64,000 nt of DNA from Rhizohabitans arisaemae. Lineage in GTDB: Bacteria > Actinomycetota > Actinomycetes > Streptosporangiales > Streptosporangiaceae. Both the position numbers and the translations under genes were made by a program. The stretch covers positions 109,764 through 173,763 of the forward strand of contig NZ_BLRH01000021.1 of assembly GCF_025996515.1 (NCBI RefSeq), in the 5' to 3' direction. Below, one piece after another: positions 53,103-60,637 of this stretch (position 1 is its first letter; each line of letters begins with the position of its first letter). A model generated the notes under the pieces. The model saw only the letters and a list, made by a program, of their open reading frames with translations. It had not been told where the DNA came from and did not search any database.

Positions 53103-53746
53103 GACTCGTCCAAGAGGCTCTGCGCACGGTGGTAGAGATCCAGCATCATGGGATCCTTAATCCTTTCCTGCAGGTATTCGTTTCCGAACCTGTGCCGGTA
53201 TTCGGCAAACCATTCCCGGTCGTTGTGGAGAAAGAGAATGTCGTGCGGTGCCATATGGCGAATGGCGAAGCACGGCAAAGGTGCGATGGAGACGCGGAAC
53301 CCGGGATTGCGGGCGGCGGTGTCGGGACACCGCAGGTGAAACTGGCCGATCATCACACCGTGTCGCACCATGGCGCTCTTGACTTGGCCTTGTGCCAGAT
53401 CGAGTACGTGGAGAAACTCCTCTCTGATGTTCGGGACGACGACCATGAGGCTTCGCCGTCGAAGTTCATGCGGTGATTCCGGTGCCGTCGCCGCGAAATC
53501 CGCCAGGTGGGCGAGCAGGAGATCCGTGAGCAGCTGGGGGTGCCGCCCGTCGATCTCGTCGTGTACCGCGAAGACGAGCGCGTCGCTCTTCAGCGAGATG
53601 GGGACGAAGGGGCAGACGGGCCCGCCCCGCCCCAGTTCGGGGTGCGGCTCGGAGACGTACGCGTGCAACCAGGCCAGAACCCGGTTCGCGTGCACGACGT
53701 CGCTCGCGCTCATGAGGCCGCGGCGCGGCGGTTCGATGGTCTTCAT
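53099..53746 (-). CDS. Conserved protein of unknown function in P450 operon
   Basis: 215 aa, soluble. The ATG at 53746 overlaps the P450 stop (ATGA) and the stop overlaps the lipoprotein start (GTGA). Notable blocks: GRGGPVCPFVPISLKSDALV near the N-terminus and RRRSLMVVVPNIREEFLHVL in the middle, then MIGQFHLRCPDTAARNPGFR and a helical C-terminus. It resembles an uncharacterised actinobacterial domain family found near natural-product genes, possibly DUF6875; I cannot verify this. Coupled expression suggests a role in tailoring or assembly. Confidence 0.65.
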   Translation of the reverse strand: MKTIEPPRRGLMSASDVVHANRVLAWLHAYVSEPHPELGRGGPVCPFVPISLKSDALVFAVHDEIDGRHPQLLTDLLLAHLADFAATAPESPHELRRRSLMVVVPNIREEFLHVLDLAQGQVKSAMVRHGVMIGQFHLRCPDTAARNPGFRVSIAPLPCFAIRHMAPHDILFLHNDREWFAEYRHRFGNEYLQERIKDPMMLDLYHRAQSLLDES

Positions 53747-55068
53747 GAGATGGGGATCACCTCCAGGTGCGGGCCCGGTACGGGCGCCAGCGCGATGGTC
53801 GGGCGGGCGCGGACCGGGGAGCGGCCGAAGGGCGCCATCCGGAAGCGCTGAGCCAGGCGCGTGATGATCAACTCCCCTTCGAGCAGCGCGAACATGTTGC
53901 CCATGCACTGGTGGGCGCCCGCGCCGAAGGGGAAGTAGGAGAATCGGGGGCGCTCGGCGGCGCCGGCCGGGAGCCAGCGCACCGGGTCGAAGCGTTCCGG
54001 CTCGGACCACACCTGCGGGTGCCGGTGGGTGACGTAGGCCGACACGATCAGCCGGGAACCCGCGGGCAGCCGTACCCCGCCGATCTCCACGGGGTCGTCG
54101 GTCACCCGCCGCAGCGCCCACGCGGGCGGATAGAGTCGGACGGCCTCCTGCACGATCGCCTTCGGCCAGGTGAGCCTGGCGAGCACGGCCGGGGTGAGGG
54201 TGTCCCCGGGGAGCTCGGACGCCATCTCCTTCAGTAGGCCCTCCCCGGCCGCCGGGTGGGTGGCGAGCAGGTGCAGAGCCCAGGTCAGCGCGGTTCCGGT
54301 GGTCTCGGTCCCGGCGATGAAGATCGAGAGCACCTCGTCCACGAGCTCCTCGTCGGAGAACCGGACTTCAGGGTCCGATCCCCGGCTCGCCAGCAGGCCG
54401 TTCAGGAACGTCGGCTCGTCGCCGCCGCGCCGCCGCCCGTCCCGTACGGCGTCCGCGATGATCGCGCGGATCGTGCGGATGGACCGGCGGTAGCGGCGGT
54501 TGTCCGGGGTCGGCCAGCTCCGCGGGGGCTGGACGAAGGTGAAGAGGCGGTCGTCCACGTAGCGCAGGAGGAAACTCAGCTCCTCCCGCGCGACCGCCCG
54601 GTCGACGTCGCCGTGCCGGCCGAAGGTGGCGTCGACCATCATGGCGACGGTCGCCCGCTTCATCTCCGCGGCGAGGTCGACGGTGCCGGCGTTGAGCCAG
54701 TGCCGCTCCAGCACCTCGTCGAGGGAGCGCAGCAGCAGCGGCGTCAGCTCCGCCAGCCGGTCCTCGTGGAAGAGCGGCTGGATCAGGCGCCGCCGCCGGA
54801 GCCAGTCGTCCCCGCTGGGGGAGGTGAACAGGCCTTTGCCGAGGAGCTCCCGCAGGAGCGCCCGGTGCACCCGCCGCCCCCGCAGCAGCGTCTGCTTGAC
54901 GCCGTCGGGGTGGAAGGCGGCGTAGACCGACCCGGAGATCCCCAGGTCGAGCTCGACCAGGTCGCCGTACCGGCGGTGCGCCTCCATGAACATCCCCACC
55001 GGGTCCCGGAGAAACCGGTGGTTGAGCCCGAGGAGGGGAGGTCCGGAAAACCGGGGGACGCGGTTCAC
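53743..55068 (-). CDS. Cytochrome P450
   Basis: 441 aa monooxygenase. The I-helix oxygen motif is FIAGTETTGTALTW (~253), ExxR is QEAVRLYPPAW and the heme loop is FPFGAGAHQCMGNMFA (Cys ~388). The N-terminus begins VNRVPRFSGPPLLGLNH without a membrane anchor, so soluble. More like CYP102/4-type sequences (PPAWALRR) than the short bacterial CYP107. GTG 55068 overlaps the methyltransferase stop (GTGA). Probably oxidises the NRPS/PKS product or a carrier-bound intermediate; no ferredoxin gene is adjacent. Confidence 0.95.
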   Translation of the reverse strand: MNRVPRFSGPPLLGLNHRFLRDPVGMFMEAHRRYGDLVELDLGISGSVYAAFHPDGVKQTLLRGRRVHRALLRELLGKGLFTSPSGDDWLRRRRLIQPLFHEDRLAELTPLLLRSLDEVLERHWLNAGTVDLAAEMKRATVAMMVDATFGRHGDVDRAVAREELSFLLRYVDDRLFTFVQPPRSWPTPDNRRYRRSIRTIRAIIADAVRDGRRRGGDEPTFLNGLLASRGSDPEVRFSDEELVDEVLSIFIAGTETTGTALTWALHLLATHPAAGEGLLKEMASELPGDTLTPAVLARLTWPKAIVQEAVRLYPPAWALRRVTDDPVEIGGVRLPAGSRLIVSAYVTHRHPQVWSEPERFDPVRWLPAGAAERPRFSYFPFGAGAHQCMGNMFALLEGELIITRLAQRFRMAPFGRSPVRARPTIALAPVPGPHLEVIPIS

Positions 55069-56081
55069 CGGACGGCCTCCGGGACGCAGCGCAGCAGCGA
55101 CCAGTGGGCGCCGGGCAGGACCTCCCGGACCTCGGCGAGGTGGAAGCCGCCCTCGGCGAGCAGCCGCTCGAACCGGCTCCGGGTGCGCACCGCCCCGCCG
55201 AAGTGGGCGAGGGCGTTGAGGTCGCCGTCGACGGCGAACGCCCCTTCCGCGACGCGTTCGGGCATGAGGAGTTCGAACACGAGGAGGGTCGCGTCGTTCC
55301 CCATCGCGTCCCTGCAGTTGGAGAGGATCTTCACCGCGTTCTCGTCGGACCAGTTGGCGAGGACCCGGGACAGGAGGTAGACGTCGCCGCCCGGCGGAAC
55401 CGCGATCCGGAAGTCGCCGCTGACCACGTCGCACCGGTCGCCCATCCCCCGGTCGGCCACCGTCTTGCGGCCGGCGTCGGCGGCGAGCGGCAGGTCGAAC
55501 ACGATCCCCCGCGCGGCCGGGCTCAGCGTGAGGATCTCCGTCAGCAGCGATCCGTTTCCGCCGCCCACGTCGACGATCGTCCGGTACGGACGGAAGTCGA
55601 ACAGCCCGTCGATCAGCTGGGCCATCCCCGGCGCGAGCGCGATCATCTTGTGGTAGTGGCCGGCCAGCTCCGGATGCCGGTCCAGGTGCTCGTAGTAGCC
55701 GATGCCGAAGACGTGGTCGAAGGCGACGCCCCCGCCGGTCAGGCTCTCGTGCAGCCCGCCGTAGGCCCGGTAGCTGAGGCCGCCGAAGTAGATCGCCTGC
55801 CCGTACAGCGACTCCGGGTGATCGGTGCGGAGCAGATCCCCCGTCTCGGTGAGGAAGAAGCGCCCGCCCGGGTCCTGGCCGAGGATGCCGAGCGCGGTCA
55901 GCGCCCGCAGGACCTGCCGCAGTCGCTCCTCCCCGACCCCGGTCAGGGAGGCGAGTTCGAGGCCGGAGCGCGGCCCGTCGATCAGCAGGTCGGGGATCCC
56001 CAGCGCGGCGGCGAGGTACACCGCCGCGGTACGGCGATACCCGCCGAGCATCTCCGTCAGCCGGCTTCGCGGCGCGGTCAT
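55065..56081 (-). CDS. O-methyltransferase family 2-like protein with altered catalytic motif
   Basis: 338 aa. The N-terminal dimerisation/winged-helix domain (LGGYRRTAAVYLAAALGIPD; TGVGEERLRQVLRALTALGI) precedes a SAM domain with IVDVGGGNGSLLTEILTLSP (~174). The usual catalytic His lies in VLHDWxDE; here the segment reads RVLANWSDENA (~242), Ala for His. Family members lacking that His include SAM-dependent decarboxylase or hydroxylase-like enzymes (RdmB type), so methyl transfer by the usual base is unlikely. Its ATG overlaps the NRPS stop (ATGA). Confidence 0.85.
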   Translation of the reverse strand: MTAPRSRLTEMLGGYRRTAAVYLAAALGIPDLLIDGPRSGLELASLTGVGEERLRQVLRALTALGILGQDPGGRFFLTETGDLLRTDHPESLYGQAIYFGGLSYRAYGGLHESLTGGGVAFDHVFGIGYYEHLDRHPELAGHYHKMIALAPGMAQLIDGLFDFRPYRTIVDVGGGNGSLLTEILTLSPAARGIVFDLPLAADAGRKTVADRGMGDRCDVVSGDFRIAVPPGGDVYLLSRVLANWSDENAVKILSNCRDAMGNDATLLVFELLMPERVAEGAFAVDGDLNALAHFGGAVRTRSRFERLLAEGGFHLAEVREVLPGAHWSLLRCVPEAVR

Positions 56082-59000
56082 CGGCCGTCCCCCCGCCTGA
56101 CGTGCGCGATCGCGTCGCCCAGGACCGTCCGTAACCCGGTGAACAGGTCGGCCATCGGCTCGGCGCCGTAGATCTCCGGATCATGCAGCATGGTCAGCTC
56201 CAGCGTGTCGTCGGTGTGGTGGTGCGCGTGCAGTGCCAGACCGAAATCCGCCCGGTACTCGTCCGGGGGACGGATCACGATGTCCAGGCCGCCGATTCGG
56301 GGTGGGGCGGCCGGGCGATCGGCGAAGTCGAACATCATGGGGAAGGCGGGAACCCGGCCGCTCCCGCGGAGCCCGGCCGCCCGTTCCAGCGCGGCGAAGG
56401 GCAGCAGACGCTGGCGCCGGTAGGCGTCGACCTCGGCCTCCCGGACCCGCCGGATCCGCTCGGCCAGCCCGAACGCGCCGTCGAAGGAGACCACCAGGGC
56501 CGCCAGGTTCACAAAACGCCCGATCACCTGCTGGAACACCGGCTGATCCCGTCCGCTCACCGGGACGCAGACCACGGGGCGGGGAGCCAGCAGCCGATCG
56601 CAGGCGATCGTCCAGGCGGTGAGCAGGATCGTGCGCAGCCCGCACCGGAGTTCTCTGGCCAGGGCGGTGAGCGCCCGGGTCGTCTCGGCGTCCAGCGTCA
56701 CCCGTTGCGGCAGCCGCCGCAGTCCGGCGGAGTGCGGACCCGGGCGGGGGAGGTCCGGTGCCGTCCGCAGCCAGGCCGCCGCGGCTTCGTCCACCACCTC
56801 GCCGGTGAGCCAGGAACGCTCCCAGGCCGCGTGGTCCGGGTGCTGGAGGCCGAGCCGAGGGAGGTCGGGCGCCTTCCCCGCGCGCAGCGCCGCGTACGCG
56901 ACCGCGAGCTCGTGCGCGAGGATCCGCGTCGACGCGCCGTCCACCGCGATGCGGTGCAACGCCAGGGTGAGCTCGTGTTCACCCGGGCCCGGGCGTGCGA
57001 GCCCCGCCGTCATCAGCTCACCGGCCTCCGGGCGCAGCGCGGGCACCGACCCCTGCCCGACCCGGACCTCGTACGGCCGCCGCACGATCTGCTCCGGCGG
57101 CAGCCCCGGAGCCCGCGCCGGCACGACGCGGACACGCAGCGCCTCATGCCGGGCCACCACCGTGTTCAGCGCCCGCCCGAGCACCTCCGGATCCAGGTCG
57201 CCCACGAGCCGCACCGCCAGCGAGACCTCCAGCTCCTGCGCCCCGGCACCCGCCTCCGCCAGGTCGTGGACCCGCTCCTGCGCGTGGGACAGCGGAACCC
57301 GGTCGCCCGTCCGCCTGCGCAGTGGGGGCGTCCGCCGGACACCCCCGGTGCCCGCCCGGCGGGACCGGATGAGCCCGGCCAGCTCCCCGATCGTCGGCGC
57401 CGCGAAGAACTCGTGCATCGCCAGCTCCACCCCGAAACGCCGGCGCACCGTCGCGACGAGCCGCATGGCGAGCAGCGAGTCCCCACCGGCCTGGAAGAAG
57501 TCGGCGTCGCCCGCGACCTCGTCCACCCCGAGGGCGCGGGCCCACAGGTCCGCCAGGACCCGCTCGGCCGTCCCCCGCGCCGCGGCGTGCCCCGGCTCGG
57601 GCGCGGCGGGCTCCGGCGGATCGGGCAGCCGCGCGGCGTCGACCTTGCCGGTGTGGCCGAGCGGGATCCGCTCCACCGGCAGCAGATGGGCGGGCACGAA
57701 CGCGGGCGGCACCCGCTCCCGCAGGTGGGCGCGGAGCGAGGCCTCGTCGAACCCCGTGGTCACCACGTAGCCGACCAGGGCCGGGCGCCCGCGCACCCGC
57801 CGGAGGAGGACCACCGCCTCGTCCACCGCCGGATGCCCGCGCAGGGCCTGCGCCACCTCCGCGGGCTCGATCCGCACCCCGTTCAGCTTCACCTGGTCGT
57901 CCAGACGCCCGAGGAACTCCAGGCTCCCGTCGTGCCGGTGCCGCGCCCGGTCGCCGCTGCGGTACATCCGGGCGCCGGGCGGGCCGTACGGGTCCGGGCG
58001 GAACCGGTCCGCGGTGGCGGCCGGGGAGCCGACGTACCCGTAGGCGAGCCCCATCCCGCCGATCCACAGCTCGCCGGGCACCCGTACCGGCACCGGTTCG
58101 AGGTCGGGGCCGAGGACGTACACCCGCTTGTTCGCGATGGGCCGCCCGATGCCCGTCTCGCGAGGGGACTCCGCCGAGACCGGGACGACCTCGGCGGAGG
58201 TGGTGTCGACGGTCGCCTCGGTCGGGCCGTACTGGTTGAACAGCCTCGCCCGCAGCCGCCGGTGGAACCGGGCCGCCAGATCCCCCGGGAGCCGTTCCCC
58301 GCCGCAGAACACATGGGTGAGCGAGTCCAGGTCGCCCGGCTCGGCCGCCTCCAGCAGCCGGGCGAGCGTGGACGGCACGAAGTCGGCGACGGTCACCCGG
58401 TGCTCCCGGACCAGCGCGGCGACCGACTCGGGGTCGGCGGCCTCCTCCGCCGTGGCGAGCACCACCTCCGCGCCCGCGGCGAGCGGCCCGAACAGCTGCC
58501 ACACCGAGGGGTCGAAGGAGAAGGAGACGGTGTGCAGCAGGACGTCCCCCGGGCCGAGGCCGGTGACCCGGCGCCGCCACTCCAGGTCGTTGCAGATCCC
58601 CTCGTGCGGGACCGTCACGCCCTTCGGCGTCCCGGTCGAGCCGGAGGTGTACATCACGTACGCGACGTCCGCCCCGGTCGTCCCCGGCGGATCGGGTACG
58701 GGTGACCCGGCGGCCTCCGCCCGGTCCGGCCCGGCGTCGGCGGCCGTCAGATCGAGCACCCGCCCCCCCGGGACGCCCGGCCGGCACCGGGGGTGCGGGT
58801 CCACGAGCAGGTGGCGCGACCCGGCGTCCAGGAGCGCCCGCCGGTTCCGTTCGGCGGGATGGGACGGATCGAGCGGCAGGTAGGCGGCTCCGGCCGTCAG
58901 CACCGCGAGCAGCGCCACCACCAGCTCGGGCGACCGCTCCGCGCACACCCCGACCACGTCGCCCCGGCGGACCCCGAGCCCGGCGAGCCGCCCCGCCTCC

Positions 59001-60637
59001 GCCCGGACCCGCTCCGCCAGCCCGGCGTACGTCAGCCGTACCCGCCCGCAGGTGAGCGCCGGGGCGTCCGGGGTCAGCCGTACCTGCCGCAGGAACGCCT
59101 CATGCACCGTCGCGGGCGTGGTGACCGGCGCGGTCGTCCGGTTCCAGCCGTCGAGCACCCGCTCCCGCTCGGCCTCGTCCAGCAGCCCGACCGCGCCGAC
59201 GGGCAGGTCCGGGGCGGCGGCGAGGGTCCGCAGCAGTTCGCCGTGGTGACGCGCGAGCTGCCCGGCGGTTTCGGGGTCGAGGATCGCCCGGTCGTAGTCC
59301 ACGGTCACCCGGAGGCCGCCCCCCTCCGGGGCGACGGACAGCGTCAGCGGGCATTGGGCCGTGCCCTGCCCCAGTTCGATCCGCTCGACCGTGAGCCCCG
59401 CCGCCGTCACCCGGGGAGGCGGGGCGTCCTGCAGGGCGAACAGCACGTCGTACGGCGCCGAGCGCTCCCCCTCCCGGGCCGCGGGGCCGCCGGGGAGCCG
59501 TCCGGAGAAGGAGTCAGCGTTCGCGAAGGCGCCGGACACGCTCGTCCGCACCCGGAGCGCCAGCTCGCGGAACGACATCCCGGCGGTCAGGTCCGCGCGG
59601 ATCGGGATCGTGGTGAAGAGCGGGCCGACCACCCGGGTGAGCTCGGCGCGGCTCCGGCCGCTGAACGGCACGCCGACGAGGAACCCGGACTCCCCGGTGT
59701 ACCGGTACAGCAGTACCTGGAGGGCCGCCGTGAGCCCGGCGAAGAGCGGTACCCGCAGGGAGCCGCACAGCCGGGTGAACTCCTGTGTCGTCTCGGGGGG
59801 GACCACGGCGACCAGCCGCCCGGACCGGATCGGGGTACCGGCGGACCGGGGACGGTCCAGCGGCAGGTCCAGAACCGGGGAGGCGCCGGAGAGGACCGCG
59901 TCCCAGTGGCCGCCGGCCCCGGTGCGCGGCTCCCGGCCACGCCACCGCGCGTAGTCGGCGAACTGGAGCTCGGGCGCCGGCAGGCGCCGCCCCGGATTCT
60001 CCCGCGCCAGGGTGTAGCCCGCGGCGAGCTCCTCCAGCAGGACCGTGTTCGACCACCCGTCCGTGGCGATGTGGTGAAGGGTGAGCAGCAGCACGTGGTG
60101 GTCGGCGCCGAGCGCGGCGAGCTTCACCCGGCACGGCGGCTCGGCGGCGAGGTCGAACGGCCTGCCCGCCTCCTCCTCGGCCAGGCGCTCCAACGCCGCC
60201 TCCGGCCGGGGTTCGGCGGTGAGGTCGGCACGGGGAAGCTCAAGCGGCGCCGGGTGCGTCCGGAGCTGACGGGGCACCCCGTCGACCTCGGCGAAAACGG
60301 ACCGGAGCACCTCGTGCCGGCGGAGCAGCTCCGCGCAGGAGTGCCGCAGCGCCGCCGTGTCGAGCGGGCCGCGCAGCCGTACGGCGATGAAGACGTTGAC
60401 GGAGGCGTCCCCGGGGAACAGGCGCTGGTGCAGCCAGAACCGCTCCTGGGTCGGTGAGAGCGGGCTGTCCGGCCCGTCGTGGCGAGGGATCGGCTCGGCG
60501 CGCGGGGCCTCGTGACCGGCCGCGGCGGGCCGCGGGTGCGCGGCGCCGCGGAGCCGGGCCGTCAGCTCGGCCCGCGCCTCGGCCGACAGCGCCTGCCTGC
60601 GGCGGGCCGCCTCGGTACGACTGCGCTCGGTGCTCAC
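56078..60637 (-). CDS. Nonribosomal peptide synthetase, C-A-PCP-C
   Basis: 1519 aa. C1 (~55-480) has LTLHHIATDGWS, a complete HHxxxDG. The A domain (~520-1010) has YVMYTSGSTGTPKGV (A3), NQYGPTEATVDTT (A5), YRSGDRARH (A7) and HTGKVDAARL (A10). Aligned with GrsA, the specificity residues read D-P-W-D-F-G-Q-V-D-(K), nearest in type to Gln/Glu-like codes; uncertain. PCP has FFQAGGDSLLAMRL (~1046). C2 (~1116-1519) has LALHRIAVDGAS: the catalytic second His is Arg. No thioesterase. GTG 60637 overlaps the PKS stop. Receives the PKS-bound chain, by gene order. Confidence 0.95.
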   Translation of the reverse strand: MSTERSRTEAARRRQALSAEARAELTARLRGAAHPRPAAAGHEAPRAEPIPRHDGPDSPLSPTQERFWLHQRLFPGDASVNVFIAVRLRGPLDTAALRHSCAELLRRHEVLRSVFAEVDGVPRQLRTHPAPLELPRADLTAEPRPEAALERLAEEEAGRPFDLAAEPPCRVKLAALGADHHVLLLTLHHIATDGWSNTVLLEELAAGYTLARENPGRRLPAPELQFADYARWRGREPRTGAGGHWDAVLSGASPVLDLPLDRPRSAGTPIRSGRLVAVVPPETTQEFTRLCGSLRVPLFAGLTAALQVLLYRYTGESGFLVGVPFSGRSRAELTRVVGPLFTTIPIRADLTAGMSFRELALRVRTSVSGAFANADSFSGRLPGGPAAREGERSAPYDVLFALQDAPPPRVTAAGLTVERIELGQGTAQCPLTLSVAPEGGGLRVTVDYDRAILDPETAGQLARHHGELLRTLAAAPDLPVGAVGLLDEAERERVLDGWNRTTAPVTTPATVHEAFLRQVRLTPDAPALTCGRVRLTYAGLAERVRAEAGRLAGLGVRRGDVVGVCAERSPELVVALLAVLTAGAAYLPLDPSHPAERNRRALLDAGSRHLLVDPHPRCRPGVPGGRVLDLTAADAGPDRAEAAGSPVPDPPGTTGADVAYVMYTSGSTGTPKGVTVPHEGICNDLEWRRRVTGLGPGDVLLHTVSFSFDPSVWQLFGPLAAGAEVVLATAEEAADPESVAALVREHRVTVADFVPSTLARLLEAAEPGDLDSLTHVFCGGERLPGDLAARFHRRLRARLFNQYGPTEATVDTTSAEVVPVSAESPRETGIGRPIANKRVYVLGPDLEPVPVRVPGELWIGGMGLAYGYVGSPAATADRFRPDPYGPPGARMYRSGDRARHRHDGSLEFLGRLDDQVKLNGVRIEPAEVAQALRGHPAVDEAVVLLRRVRGRPALVGYVVTTGFDEASLRAHLRERVPPAFVPAHLLPVERIPLGHTGKVDAARLPDPPEPAAPEPGHAAARGTAERVLADLWARALGVDEVAGDADFFQAGGDSLLAMRLVATVRRRFGVELAMHEFFAAPTIGELAGLIRSRRAGTGGVRRTPPLRRRTGDRVPLSHAQERVHDLAEAGAGAQELEVSLAVRLVGDLDPEVLGRALNTVVARHEALRVRVVPARAPGLPPEQIVRRPYEVRVGQGSVPALRPEAGELMTAGLARPGPGEHELTLALHRIAVDGASTRILAHELAVAYAALRAGKAPDLPRLGLQHPDHAAWERSWLTGEVVDEAAAAWLRTAPDLPRPGPHSAGLRRLPQRVTLDAETTRALTALARELRCGLRTILLTAWTIACDRLLAPRPVVCVPVSGRDQPVFQQVIGRFVNLAALVVSFDGAFGLAERIRRVREAEVDAYRRQRLLPFAALERAAGLRGSGRVPAFPMMFDFADRPAAPPRIGGLDIVIRPPDEYRADFGLALHAHHHTDDTLELTMLHDPEIYGAEPMADLFTGLRTVLGDAIAHVRRGDGR

